DNA of 64,000 nucleotides from Methylotuvimicrobium sp. KM2. GTDB taxonomy: Bacteria; Pseudomonadota; Gammaproteobacteria; Methylococcales; Methylomonadaceae. The position numbers and the translations under genes are program-made. Under the pieces are notes generated by a model, which ran no database searches, was not told where the DNA came from, and worked only from the letters and a program-made list of their open reading frames with translations. The stretch lies in the NCBI RefSeq assembly GCF_038051925.1, contig NZ_CP150634.1, positions 4,534,300 through 4,598,299 of the forward strand, written 5' to 3'. Below are positions 32,808-42,456 of this stretch, one piece after another (within the stretch, counting starts at the first letter, position 1; every line of letters starts with the position of its first letter).

Positions 32808-34175
32808 TCATTGTTTTTTAAGTTTATCCAAAACTTCTTTTAGCTTTTCCGTTTGTTTGAATAATATTCGGTATTGCTTGATGGCATCTTCCTTGGCAGC
32901 TTCCAGTTGCTTGCATCTCTCAATAAGCTCCTGATTTTTATCCGATAAGGCCTCGTTTTGTGCTTTTAGTTGTTCGACCTGCTCGAGCAATCCCTTGTCA
33001 GCGGAATTCGCTTTATGCGTCGCGGTTGGAGCGTCTTCTTCCGAGTTTGTTTCCGAGCTTTCGGTATTGCGAAACGTGGTTTCGAAGCCGTCGTCGATCG
33101 TGAATAGAGCCGCCGTTTTTTTAAGTTCAGGCGAGACCTTTTGCATGCCGCCTTCCAAAATAAACGCTTTGAATTTATTGCGGAGCAACAAAAATGCAGC
33201 CGCCTCGCTGGTTTTGCCGTTAGCGCAAACAACCACGACGGTGCGGGCGCGATTGAGCGTTTTTAATTGCATTCGTAGAGTAAAGAACGGCGCGCTAATA
33301 CTGTCGTCTAAATGAAATTGGTTATAGTCTTCGGTTGAGCGGACGTCCAATAAAATCGCTCCATTGGCTTGTTCTTGCCGCATTTGCTCGAAATCGATGT
33401 ATTTCAGCGAGGGCTCTTTGATCAGTGTTATAAAATTCTGCCTGGAAAGACGTAACAAAGACAGCTTGCTGATGGCTGTAATCGTGACATTCCTGGGTTT
33501 ATCCGATAAGAGAGAGTCTTCTCCGAAAGTATCGCTCGTTCTTAGGAGTGCTAGCTTGATCTCCTTGGCATTTTCGGAAGGTTTGCGAGTCAGCAAGCAC
33601 TGGCCGGATTTGATCAAATAATAATAATCGCCCTGATCGCCTTGATGGAAAACGGCTTCGCCTTTCTCAAAGACGACCTCTTCGAGGCTTATTATTATTT
33701 TTTGTAGGTTGGCCGGCGGCAATCTTTGAAATATCGGAGACCTCAATAAAGTTGTCATCCAGTCATCAGAGTTGTCTTCCGGTTCGACTATAACCATGTA
33801 ACTACTTTCCTCTTCATAACTTAGCGACGATAAATAATTCAGTGTTTCCGTAGGCAGCCTTAAAAATCGAATGCTACTGCATGCCACGGCGTCAATTTTT
33901 CTAGGTAGTTGGTGAGCTAAGGCGAAGCGGGCAGATTCGCCTTCTGCATCAATTATTTCGACCTTTAGGCCTTGAGCCTCCAAGGAAACTTGGCCGCTCA
34001 ATAAATAAAATAAGTCCGCCTCCGTGTCCCCTTTTTTGAATAATACCGAATCGCGCTCTGCCGTTTCGATGGTGATTTCGGCGCACAATGCTTCGAAATG
34101 AGGTCCGGGCAGAGTGGATAGTGGAACAAGTTTACGAATTGCTTGTGCGTCTGCGGAGCTGATATTTACAGCCAT
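32808..34175 (-). CDS. Two cyclic-nucleotide-binding domains + rhodanese + coiled coil
   Basis: A 455-residue cytosolic protein with an unusual order. Residues about 15-125 are a cNMP-binding-type jelly roll (ERDSVLFKKGDTEADLFYLL). Residues about 145-265 form a second one with a clearer signature (VFEKGEAVFHQGDQGDYYYL and FGEDSLLSDKPRNVTITA). Residues about 270-365 are a rhodanese domain with YIDFEQMRQEQANGAILLDV and the active-site loop VVVCANGKTSEAAAF, where Cys is catalytic. The C-terminal ~70 residues are a Glu/Lys-rich coiled coil (LLEQVEQLKAQNEALSDKNQ...). There is no DNA-binding domain, so it is not a CRP. It may be a scaffold or a sensor tying cNMP levels to sulphur transfer; partner unknown. 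No close neighbours on the same strand. Confidence 0.88.
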   Translation of the reverse strand: MAVNISSADAQAIRKLVPLSTLPGPHFEALCAEITIETAERDSVLFKKGDTEADLFYLLSGQVSLEAQGLKVEIIDAEGESARFALAHQLPRKIDAVACSSIRFLRLPTETLNYLSSLSYEEESSYMVIVEPEDNSDDWMTTLLRSPIFQRLPPANLQKIIISLEEVVFEKGEAVFHQGDQGDYYYLIKSGQCLLTRKPSENAKEIKLALLRTSDTFGEDSLLSDKPRNVTITAISKLSLLRLSRQNFITLIKEPSLKYIDFEQMRQEQANGAILLDVRSTEDYNQFHLDDSISAPFFTLRMQLKTLNRARTVVVVCANGKTSEAAAFLLLRNKFKAFILEGGMQKVSPELKKTAALFTIDDGFETTFRNTESSETNSEEDAPTATHKANSADKGLLEQVEQLKAQNEALSDKNQELIERCKQLEAAKEDAIKQYRILFKQTEKLKEVLDKLKKQ

Positions 34176-34215
34176 TCAAATTCATTGGAAGGATTAAATT
34201 GACTAATATAGCTCA

Positions 34216-34328
34216 TTATCCTAGATAAAGCATTTCACCATGAAGAATAAGGAACTTGCATTTTGTTAAGTTTGGCAAGCCGTTGAAAGGCTTAATGCAC
34301 TTGAAGGTTAATACCGAATTTAGGATAA
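34216..34328. repeat. Family C repeat, copy 3 (113 bp)
   Basis: TTATCCTAGATAAAGCATTT (34216) and, read inward from the right, TTATCCTAAATTCGGTATTA (ending 34328) are imperfect inverted ends. The interior has CACCATGAAG and GGCAAGCCGTTGAAAGGCTT. It occupies most of the 267-base gap between the cNMP/rhodanese gene and the HtrA gene. Confidence 0.65.
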
Positions 34329-34379
34329 CGAGAGCCTGATGATCATATGATTCGCGCGGCCATATTTTCGGTTTTTGAC

Positions 34380-34407
34380 TTGTTTTAAACATTTTTTGCC
34401 TTATATT
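34380..34407 (+). promoter_or_regulatory. Probable promoter of the HtrA-type protease
   Basis: TTGTTT (34380-34385), a 16-base spacer and TATATT (34402-34407) lie 35 bases before the ATG at 34443. It looks like a sigma-70 promoter; I see no clear RpoE-type site. Confidence 0.4.
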
Positions 34408-34442
34408 GTCTACGTTGATTTTAAAGCCTGTCGAGGACTTTC

Positions 34443-35798
34443 ATGAAGAATCACTTATTCGGTCATTTGATATTGACCTTAGCATTCGGGTTTTTAGCCG
34501 TCACGCAAGTATCGGCAGGATTGCCGGTTGCGGTGGAGGGACAGCCCTTGCCGTCGCTGTCGCCCATTCTCGAACGCAGCATGCCGGCAGTCGTGAATAT
34601 ATCGACATCAACCAATATTCAGGTTAGAGAAAATCCGTTATTGCAAGATCCGTTTTTCCGGCATTTTTTTCAATTACCGGACCGGCCTCGCCGGCAACAA
34701 CGCAACAGCTTGGGATCCGGAGTCATTATCGATAGTGAGAAAGGCTATGTGTTGACTAATAATCATGTCATCGACAAAGCCGATAAAATCATGGTGACAC
34801 TGCATGATGGACGCCAACTCGATGCCAAATTGATCGGTACCGACCCTGAAGCCGATGTTGCGGTCGTACAAATTGCCGCCGATAACTTGGTTGCCTTGCC
34901 TATTTCCAACTCCGACGAATTGAGAGTCGGCGATTTCGTCATTGCGATCGGCAGCCCATTCGGACTGAGTCAGACAGTGACTTCGGGTATCGTCAGTGCG
35001 CTGGGTCGATCCGGTTTGGGCATCGAAGGCTATGAGGATTTCATTCAAACCGATGCGTCGATCAATCCGGGAAATTCCGGCGGAGCGTTGGTCAATTTGC
35101 GCGGCGAATTTGTCGGCATGAATACCGCGATATTGGCGCCGGGCGGCGGCAATGTCGGTATCGGCTTTGCGATTCCGGCCAATATGGCGATGACGATCAA
35201 GGAGTCTCTAGTCACTCATGGCGAAGTGCGGCGCGGCTTGCTGGGGGTCACGACTCAGGATTTGACTCCAGAACTGGTTAAAGCCTTCGGTTTAAAAACC
35301 AAACATGGCGCCGTAATCAGCAAAGTGGCCGGAAACTCTCCCGCGGCAAAAGCCGGACTTGAACCAGGCGATATTATCATTGAAGTCAATGGACAAAAAA
35401 TCAAAGGCAGTCACGATATTCGCAATATGATCGGTTTAATGAAAATCGGCGCCAAAGTCGATATCGGCATTATGCGTGATGATAAAAAAATGCTGGTTCA
35501 GGCTGAAATCGGCAAGCCTCAGCGACCTCATTTAGCCGGTAAAACGATTCATCCTCGTCTTGACGGCACCGTGTTAAGTTCGACACAAAAAAATCAAATA
35601 GAAGGGGTTTTATTCGAACAGATAGCAACAAACTCCTACGCTTGGCGAGCCGGGTTACGACCGGGCGACATTATCGTTTCAGCCAATCGCTATCGGATTC
35701 GCACAATAGAAGAACTTGCTCAAGTCGCCAACCCCAACAACGCATTATTGATCAATATACAGCGCGGCGAAGAAGCCTTCTTCTTGGTTTTGAAATAA
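34443..35798 (+). CDS. degQ: Periplasmic serine endoprotease, DegQ/HtrA family
   Basis: A 451-residue periplasmic protease/chaperone that degrades misfolded envelope proteins. A signal peptide ends near residue 25 (TQVSA-GLP). The trypsin-like domain carries the catalytic triad: His 108 in TNNHVID, Asp 138 in EADVAVVQI, and Ser 212 in NPGNSGGAL. Two PDZ domains follow (about 255-345 and 360-450), the first with RGLLGVTTQDLTPELVKAFG and PAAKAGLEPGDIIIEVNG, the second with WRAGLRPGDIIVSANRYRI. Two PDZ domains and a short Q-loop make it DegQ/DegP-like rather than DegS. The start at 34443 gives a normal leader. Confidence 0.95.
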   Translation: MKNHLFGHLILTLAFGFLAVTQVSAGLPVAVEGQPLPSLSPILERSMPAVVNISTSTNIQVRENPLLQDPFFRHFFQLPDRPRRQQRNSLGSGVIIDSEKGYVLTNNHVIDKADKIMVTLHDGRQLDAKLIGTDPEADVAVVQIAADNLVALPISNSDELRVGDFVIAIGSPFGLSQTVTSGIVSALGRSGLGIEGYEDFIQTDASINPGNSGGALVNLRGEFVGMNTAILAPGGGNVGIGFAIPANMAMTIKESLVTHGEVRRGLLGVTTQDLTPELVKAFGLKTKHGAVISKVAGNSPAAKAGLEPGDIIIEVNGQKIKGSHDIRNMIGLMKIGAKVDIGIMRDDKKMLVQAEIGKPQRPHLAGKTIHPRLDGTVLSSTQKNQIEGVLFEQIATNSYAWRAGLRPGDIIVSANRYRIRTIEELAQVANPNNALLINIQRGEEAFFLVLK

Positions 35799-35906
35799 CC
35801 TTTTGCGACTAATCAGCGCATGTGGTTGGGTGGTGTCAGGCATTGATTCCTAAGGATGCGGAATACATAACTTGTGCTGAATAATTACAACTTTTTTGTA
35901 TCACTG

Positions 35907-36437
35907 ATGACGAATTCAATGACCGAACGAACATTCATAGCACTCAATATTGCCGTATTGACGATATCCGATACCCGTAACGAAGCCGATGACGTTTCGG
36001 GTAAAATACTGGTCGACAAGGCGCTGGCATCGGGTCATCGCATTGCGGAAAAAAAAATCGTTCCGGATAATATTTATCGAATCAGAGCGGCGCTGTCGCA
36101 ATGGATCGCCGATGACTCGGTCGATGCGGTTTTAACCACCGGCGGCACCGGCGTGACCGGTCGAGACGGAACGCCGGAAGCGGTAGAGCCGTTGCTCGAT
36201 AAAACCTTAGACGGGTTCGGCGAAGTCTTCCGGATGATTTCCTATCAAACGATCAAAACATCGACGATACAGTCGCGCGCAGTCGCCGGCGTCGCGAACG
36301 GAACCTACATTTTTTGTTTGCCAGGCTCGTCGAATGCTTGCAAGACGGCTTGGGACCAATTAATCGAGGCTCAACTGGATTTTCGAACCAAGCCATGTAA
36401 TCTTGTGCAGTTAATGCCGCGGTTAAAGGAGCGATAA
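35907..36437 (+). CDS. moaB: Molybdenum cofactor biosynthesis protein MoaB
   Basis: A 176-residue MoaB/Mog-family protein, which in the molybdopterin pathway adenylylates or handles molybdopterin before metal insertion (some MoaB proteins are inactive). The fold's motifs are present: IAVLTISDTRNEADDVSGKI, DAVLTTGGTGVTGRDGTPEA, and GTYIFCLPGSSNACKTAWDQ. The ATG at 35907 is chosen over an upstream GTG (35874) for length; another ATG at 35919 is also possible. It is followed one base later by the DUF423 gene with its own AAAGGAG site, so the two are probably co-transcribed. Confidence 0.92.
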   Translation: MTNSMTERTFIALNIAVLTISDTRNEADDVSGKILVDKALASGHRIAEKKIVPDNIYRIRAALSQWIADDSVDAVLTTGGTGVTGRDGTPEAVEPLLDKTLDGFGEVFRMISYQTIKTSTIQSRAVAGVANGTYIFCLPGSSNACKTAWDQLIEAQLDFRTKPCNLVQLMPRLKER

Positions 36438-36438
36438 C

Positions 36439-36816
36439 ATGCGTTGGGATTTTTTAGTCGTCGGCGCGCTATGTGCCGGCATTGGCGTCGGCTTGGGGGC
36501 ATTCGGCGCGCACGGTTTAAAAGCGGTGCTAAGCCCCGATATGCTTGAAGTTTACAAAACCGGCGTGACCTACCATATGTGGCATGCGTTAGGTTTGTGC
36601 GCAATCGGCCTGCTGCATCGGCAAAATCCTCGGCAAGCGCTGTTGTCATGGTCGGCTTGGCTCATGTTTGCCGGCATCGTGCTCTTTTCGGGCAGCTTGT
36701 ACCTTTTGACTTTGCTCGACCAAAAATGGCTGGGCATGATTACGCCATTCGGCGGTCTGGCATTCATCGCCGCTTGGATAACGTTGGCCTTATATGCCGC
36801 CAAAGAACAGCGGTAG
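36439..36816 (+). CDS. DUF423 (YgdD) membrane protein
   Basis: A 125-residue small inner-membrane protein with four hydrophobic segments. The DUF423 signature is GIGVGLGAFGAHGLKAVL at the N-terminus, with VYKTGVTYHMWHALGL and a GSLYLLTLL / TPFGGLAFIAAW pattern after it. Function unknown. AAAGGAG lies before the ATG, and the gene begins one base after the moaB stop. Confidence 0.93.
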   Translation: MRWDFLVVGALCAGIGVGLGAFGAHGLKAVLSPDMLEVYKTGVTYHMWHALGLCAIGLLHRQNPRQALLSWSAWLMFAGIVLFSGSLYLLTLLDQKWLGMITPFGGLAFIAAWITLALYAAKEQR

Positions 36817-36958
36817 AAGGCGAATAATAAAGCGCCGAGCATTCGATCGCTCCCTTAAGGTAATAAAAGCAAGCGACTAAACCGAACAAAGGATCAATTC
36901 GCTTTTTTACGGTACACTTTACCGAAACTCCCTTTCACAAAAAATATCGAATTAAATC

Positions 36959-39607
36959 ATGCGTGACGCCTCTCCTCAAACGATCTATCTCAAAGACTAC
37001 AAACCGCCGGAATATCTTATCCACGATACCGACTTGAATTTTATGCTGGATGACGAATGCACGCGAGTCGTTGCCACGTTGACGATGAGCAGAAATCCGG
37101 CCTCGAAAGCCGATGACAGTGCCTTAACATTGCTGGGCGAAAATCTGACCTTGCTCGGCGTTCAGTTGAATGGCGACACATTAAGCGCCGATCGCTATTT
37201 GCAAACGCCTGAAGCCTTAGTCATTCACGATGTGCCGCAGCACGAAAAATTCGTCGTCACGATTGAAAACACGATCAATCTCAAGGCAAATACGGCACTA
37301 GAAGGTTTGTATCTCTCCAAAAACATGCTGTGCACGCAATGCGAAGCGGAAGGCTTTCGCAAGATTACTTATTATCTCGACCGACCCGACGTGATGAGCC
37401 GCTTCACGACCACGCTAGTCGGCGACAAGGATAAATATCCGGTATTGCTGTCGAACGGCAACAAAAAGGCTCATGGCGAACTACCCGATAATAAACACTG
37501 GGTTACCTGGGAAGACCCGTTTAATAAGCCATGTTATTTGTTTGCGCTGGTGGCGGGGCAGTTGGAATGCGTCAGAGATAGTTTTACCACGCAATCGGGG
37601 CGAAGAATAGCGCTTGAAATCTTTGTCGAAGCCCACGATCTTGATAAGTGCGATCATGCGATGCAATCGCTAAAAAATGCAATGCGCTGGGACGAGAAGA
37701 CTTACGGACTCGAATACGACCTGGATTTGTACATGATCGTCGCGGTCGGTCATTTCAACATGGGCGCAATGGAGAACAAAGGCCTGAACATATTCAACAC
37801 CAAATTCGTCTTGGCGCGCCCGGATACAGCCACCGATAGCGATTACGAGCATATCGAAGGCGTGATCGGTCATGAATATTTTCATAACTGGAGCGGCAAC
37901 CGCGTGACTTGCCGGGATTGGTTTCAGTTGAGTTTGAAAGAAGGCTTTACTGTATTCCGCGATCAGGAGTTCACCGGCGACCGGACCTCGAAAGCAGTCA
38001 AACGCATCGAAGACGTAAACGCATTGCGGACCCGGCAGTTTGCCGAGGACGCGGGACCGCTGGCACATCCGATCCGGCCCGACGCCTATATCGAGATTAA
38101 TAACTTTTATACCTTGACAGTCTATGAAAAAGGCGCCGAAGTCGTCCGGATGCTACATACGCTGCTCGGCCCTCAAGGTTTTCGCAAGGGCTGCGATCTG
38201 TATTTTCAGCGTCACGACGGTCAGGCGGTTACTTGCGACGACTTCGTCAATGCGATGGAAGCGGCCAATGATGTCGACTTAACGCAATTTCGGCGTTGGT
38301 ACTCGCAGGCGGGCACGCCGGTATTGACCGTTTCGGAACATTACGATAGCGACGCGCAAACATTATCACTGACCATTAAGCAAGACAACCCGCCGACACC
38401 CGGCCAGCCTCGCAAGGAACCGCTGCATATACCGATTAAAACCGGATTGATCCTGCCGGACGGTAATCTGGCGCAATGCCGATTGCAAGGTAGCGAACAA
38501 GTCAGTCATAAAATTGTGCTCGAATTGACCGAGACAGAGCAAACTTTTGTATTCGAGCAATTGCCGCAAAAGCCGGTGATTTCATTGTTGCGCGGTTTTT
38601 CAGCGCCGGTGAAACTTAAGATGCAACGCTCGCTTGAGGAGCTGGCTTTCTTGTTGAGCCATGATCCGGACACGTTCAATCGCTGGGAAGCTGGGCAGCA
38701 ATTGGCCGGTCGCGTCATCGCCGAACTGATCGACGATTTGCAAAACGGTCGTTCGCTTGAGATTAATCCGGTCTTGATCGAAGCCTATCGAAAAATCGTT
38801 CAAAACTGCTGGCTGGATTTGTCGTATTTCGCCTTGTTGTTAAGTCTGCCTTCGGAAACTTATCTGGCCGAACAAATGCCGGTCATTGATGTTGAAGCGA
38901 TTCATACGGCACGCGAATTTGTTGCCGGTCAAATTGCAAAGCACCTTGAAGACGATCTAAGAGGCTTATATCTGGATAATCACCGAGACGAATCGGGTTG
39001 TTTCGATGCCAAAGCTATCGGTCGACGCCGCGTTAAAAACGTGTGTCTCGGCTTTTTGAGTAAGCTGGACGATACCGAAATACAGCGTTGGTCGCTCAAG
39101 CAATTCGATACGGCCAAAAATATGACCGATCAAATCGCCGCATTGGGCGTCATCGTCAACACGCCGCATCCGGCCCGCGCAACTTGCTTGGATGCTTTCT
39201 ACCGGCAATGGCGCGACGAAGCACTGGTCTTGGACAAGTGGTTTGCCTTGCAAGCAACGGCAACTCCGCCGGATACTTTTGAAGCGGTGCAACGCCTGTT
39301 GAAACACCCCGACTTCGATTTAAAAAATCCTAACCGCGTTCGTGCGTTGGTCGGTTCTTTTAGCCAGGCCAATCCATTGCATTTTCATGCAGCCAGCGGG
39401 CAAGGTTATCGATTTTTAGCCGATAGAATTATTGAATTGAATACGCTCAACCCTCAAGTCGCATCGAGGATGGTTGGCGCACTGACGCAATGGCGGCGTT
39501 ATGACGAGGGTCGGCAAGCTTTGATGAAAGGCGAGCTCGAACGCATCATGTCGACCGAGGCGATTTCCAAAGATGTGTATGAAGTAGCAAGCAAAAGCTT
39601 GGCATGA
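36959..39607 (+). CDS. pepN: Aminopeptidase N
   Basis: An 882-residue M1 zinc aminopeptidase releasing N-terminal residues from peptides in the cytosol; E. coli PepN is 870. The exopeptidase motif GAMEN is at about 269-273 and the zinc site HEYFHNWSGNRVTCRDWFQL starts at His 305 (HExxH plus the downstream Glu in LKEGFTVFRD). The N-terminus IYLKDYKPPEYLIHDTDLNF and the C-terminal helical domain with FSQANPLHFHAASGQGYRFL are PepN-specific. The gene has its own upstream spacer of 142 bases and no close operon partners. Confidence 0.97.
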   Translation: MRDASPQTIYLKDYKPPEYLIHDTDLNFMLDDECTRVVATLTMSRNPASKADDSALTLLGENLTLLGVQLNGDTLSADRYLQTPEALVIHDVPQHEKFVVTIENTINLKANTALEGLYLSKNMLCTQCEAEGFRKITYYLDRPDVMSRFTTTLVGDKDKYPVLLSNGNKKAHGELPDNKHWVTWEDPFNKPCYLFALVAGQLECVRDSFTTQSGRRIALEIFVEAHDLDKCDHAMQSLKNAMRWDEKTYGLEYDLDLYMIVAVGHFNMGAMENKGLNIFNTKFVLARPDTATDSDYEHIEGVIGHEYFHNWSGNRVTCRDWFQLSLKEGFTVFRDQEFTGDRTSKAVKRIEDVNALRTRQFAEDAGPLAHPIRPDAYIEINNFYTLTVYEKGAEVVRMLHTLLGPQGFRKGCDLYFQRHDGQAVTCDDFVNAMEAANDVDLTQFRRWYSQAGTPVLTVSEHYDSDAQTLSLTIKQDNPPTPGQPRKEPLHIPIKTGLILPDGNLAQCRLQGSEQVSHKIVLELTETEQTFVFEQLPQKPVISLLRGFSAPVKLKMQRSLEELAFLLSHDPDTFNRWEAGQQLAGRVIAELIDDLQNGRSLEINPVLIEAYRKIVQNCWLDLSYFALLLSLPSETYLAEQMPVIDVEAIHTAREFVAGQIAKHLEDDLRGLYLDNHRDESGCFDAKAIGRRRVKNVCLGFLSKLDDTEIQRWSLKQFDTAKNMTDQIAALGVIVNTPHPARATCLDAFYRQWRDEALVLDKWFALQATATPPDTFEAVQRLLKHPDFDLKNPNRVRALVGSFSQANPLHFHAASGQGYRFLADRIIELNTLNPQVASRMVGALTQWRRYDEGRQALMKGELERIMSTEAISKDVYEVASKSLA

Positions 39608-39738
39608 AAGAAGGCGTAAAACGATGCAGAGATAACTATGGCCCTGGCTTGATAACGAGGCAAATTCGGTGATGGATGTTAGAATACGTGCAACTCGACA
39701 AGCACAACACGTAAAGCCATAGATTTAATGAGGAAACT

Positions 39739-42390
39739 ATGCGGATTCCGAGACATTTAACCAAGATTATTGCGGCAACCCTCGGCATATTGCTTGTCGT
39801 TTATGTCGCATTCTATTTCGTATTTCTCGATCTGATCGTCGATTACTGGTGGTTTCAAGCAATAAAATACGAAGGCTATTTTTGGCTGAGATTGCTTTAC
39901 CGCTTTTTTCTTTCGGGCGCGGTCACCGTAGTTTTCTTTTCGATTTTCTTTTTGCATTTTTGGTTGGCGGCCCGTTATCTGGGGTTCAATCCTAATCAAG
40001 ATGCATTGCAGGATTCGGCCAAGCGCAAGCGCTTCGAGCGCCTAGCCGATCTATTCATGAGTTTGTCGATCAAGTTTTCGACACCGGTAGCATTAATATT
40101 AGCCATTGCGATTGCGATGCCCTTTTACCATCAATGGGAAATGGGACTACTGTATTTCTTCGGCGGATCATCCGGAGTCGTTGAGCCCGTTTACGGACAG
40201 GATATCGGCTTTTATTTGCTGTCTTATCCGATTTATTTACTCATCCAGGAAGAGCTACTGGCTACCGCGGTCATTATTTTCTTAATGGTCGCCTTTCAAT
40301 ACTGGGTGCAACATACGTTTATCCCAAGTCAAGCCAAAGAATTTCCGAAGGCCGCTAAAGTTCATCTGGCGGTATTATTCGGCTTTGTCGTGTTGTTCGT
40401 CGTTTGGGGCTTCATGCTGTACCGGTTTTCGCTGCTTTATATCGACCGCCACGAGCCGGTGTTTTCAGGGCCGGGCTTCGTCGAAATACGCTATCAACTA
40501 CCGTTGATTTGGCTCTCGATTGTGGGATTTCTGGCGGCTGCGATTTCCTTGCTGTTTTATTATTTCTCCGAAACGACGCGGACCAAAGTCCCTTTTTTGA
40601 TTTCATTGGGGATCTTTGTCAGCGCGTTAGGGCTGCAAGAAGTCAAATTCATACCTGAATTGATCGATAAATTTATCGTCAAGCCTAACCCGGTTAGGAC
40701 GCAGCGCCCGTTTATCGATCACAATATTGTCGCGACGCTCGATGCTTATGATTTAAAAAATATCAATATCGTCGATTTTACGGTGACGCTCGACCCGACC
40801 AAGGATATCGAAGCATGGAGCACCCGAAGACGTTTCGAAAATATTCCGGTTTGGGATCGCGAATTTTTGAGCGATGTTTACAACCAAATTCAAAGCATCC
40901 GACCGTATTATCATTTTCTCGATGTCGACGAAGGCCGTTATTTCATCGACGGTTTCAAGCGTCAGGTCAATCTTGCCGCACGGGAAATGAATATCTCCAA
41001 GCTCCCCAAGGAAGCGCAAAATTGGGAAAACACGCATTTGCGTTTTACGCATGGTTTCGGCGCGGTAGTCACGCCGGCGGCGCAAGATGCAGGTCAACCG
41101 ATACGTTGGTTTTTGCGAGACTTGAATTTAAGCTCTAATGTCGGACTGGATGTGAAGCACCCCGATATCTATTACGGAATGGAGGATTATAAGTACGCAA
41201 TCGTACCCAATAAGCTCGACGTGGTCGCGCTTTCGGGAACCCAGCCGGACCCGGCGATCGACGCGGTTTATACCGGCAGCGGCGGAATCCCTATTCCATC
41301 GCTGTTTAGAAAAGCCTTGTTTTCGTTTTTTTTCAAAGACGAAAAAATATTTTTCTCGACCAATATATCTCGAGAGAGCCGCTTGTTGATTCGTCGGAAT
41401 GTCGTCGACCGAATCAATCATCTGGCGCCATTTCTGCATTTAGACAAAGACCCTTATCTGGTTGTCACGAAAGACCGATTCTATTGGGTGCAAGACGCCT
41501 ATACCTTGTCGAATTGGTACCCGGTATCGAAATCGGCCGAGGATGATTTTTTAGTCGGCAGTAAGGAATTCAATTATATCCGCAATTCGGTCAAGATCAC
41601 CGTCGATGCTTACAGCGGTTTAACTCGTTTTTATGTTACCGATCCGTCGGATGTGATCATTCAGGCTTACGACAGAGCTTACCCCGGCGTATTCCGCGAC
41701 ATCGACGAAATGCCGGTCGAATTAAAGCGACAATTGCGTTTTCCGCGCGACCTGTTCTATTTGCAAATGAAAGTCTATGCCAAATATCATCAGCGTGACC
41801 CGGCATTATTTTATCAACAGGCCGAGACTTGGAATTTTGCGGAAGTCAGAGACCAAGAAGTTAGGCCTTATTACCAAACGGTAGACTTAGGCAATTGCGG
41901 CGGCAAGGAAGAATTCGTCATGATCAATCCGATGACGCCGATCAACAATCAGAACTTGAGCATGGTTGGCGTCGCCAGCGTGATGGATAGAGAAAAGTGC
42001 GGTGACGCCTTCAAAAAAAGCATCACGGTTTACCAATTCGCGAAGGAAGTTCAAGTCAACGGGCCGGCACAGGTCGAGGCCTTGATCGAGCAAGACCCGG
42101 ACATCGCGGCTCAGCTTACGCTCTGGGACCAGCGCGGTTCTCGGGTGAGAATGGGGAGGATGATTATTTTGCCGATGGAACACTCGATTCTGTATGTCCA
42201 GCCGCTTTATTTGATCGCAAATAAAACGAGCATACCGGAATTGGCTAGAGTCATCGTGTCGATCGGCAATGAGGTCGTCATGGACACCACGCTATGGAGC
42301 GCATTTTCACGATTGAGAGAGCGCTTTATTAAGGTACAAGAGGACGACACGGGGACCACTTTCGATCCGGATAATGATAGGCCGAAATAA
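39739..42390 (+). CDS. UPF0182 family large membrane protein
   Basis: An 883-residue protein of the UPF0182 family. The N-terminal ~310 residues hold seven or so membrane segments (about 10-30, 55-80, 115-135, 165-190, 210-235, 255-280, 288-305). The remaining ~570 residues form a large extracytoplasmic domain, with RYQLPLIWL before it and motifs such as TLDAYDLKNINIVDF, HLRFTHGFGAVVTPA, PDIYYGMEDYKYAIV, FFSTNISRESRLLIRRNV and YWVQDAYTLSNWYPVS. Function is unknown across the family. A good intrinsic terminator follows immediately, so it is monocistronic or the last gene of its transcript. Confidence 0.95.
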   Translation: MRIPRHLTKIIAATLGILLVVYVAFYFVFLDLIVDYWWFQAIKYEGYFWLRLLYRFFLSGAVTVVFFSIFFLHFWLAARYLGFNPNQDALQDSAKRKRFERLADLFMSLSIKFSTPVALILAIAIAMPFYHQWEMGLLYFFGGSSGVVEPVYGQDIGFYLLSYPIYLLIQEELLATAVIIFLMVAFQYWVQHTFIPSQAKEFPKAAKVHLAVLFGFVVLFVVWGFMLYRFSLLYIDRHEPVFSGPGFVEIRYQLPLIWLSIVGFLAAAISLLFYYFSETTRTKVPFLISLGIFVSALGLQEVKFIPELIDKFIVKPNPVRTQRPFIDHNIVATLDAYDLKNINIVDFTVTLDPTKDIEAWSTRRRFENIPVWDREFLSDVYNQIQSIRPYYHFLDVDEGRYFIDGFKRQVNLAAREMNISKLPKEAQNWENTHLRFTHGFGAVVTPAAQDAGQPIRWFLRDLNLSSNVGLDVKHPDIYYGMEDYKYAIVPNKLDVVALSGTQPDPAIDAVYTGSGGIPIPSLFRKALFSFFFKDEKIFFSTNISRESRLLIRRNVVDRINHLAPFLHLDKDPYLVVTKDRFYWVQDAYTLSNWYPVSKSAEDDFLVGSKEFNYIRNSVKITVDAYSGLTRFYVTDPSDVIIQAYDRAYPGVFRDIDEMPVELKRQLRFPRDLFYLQMKVYAKYHQRDPALFYQQAETWNFAEVRDQEVRPYYQTVDLGNCGGKEEFVMINPMTPINNQNLSMVGVASVMDREKCGDAFKKSITVYQFAKEVQVNGPAQVEALIEQDPDIAAQLTLWDQRGSRVRMGRMIILPMEHSILYVQPLYLIANKTSIPELARVIVSIGNEVVMDTTLWSAFSRLRERFIKVQEDDTGTTFDPDNDRPK

Positions 42391-42396
42391 GAGGAC

Positions 42397-42436
42397 AAAA
42401 AAGCCGCTATCGAATTACCCGATAACGGCTTTTTTT
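42397..42436 (+). terminator. Intrinsic terminator of the UPF0182 gene
   Basis: AAAAAAGCCG-C-TATCG pairs with CGATA-A-CGGCTTTTTT, with one internal mismatch and a seven-base loop, 7 bases after the stop codon. The A-run and T-run make it usable in both directions, so it may also serve the opposing rsd transcript. Confidence 0.85.
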
Positions 42437-42456
42437 ATAGCATAAATTGTTGTCAT

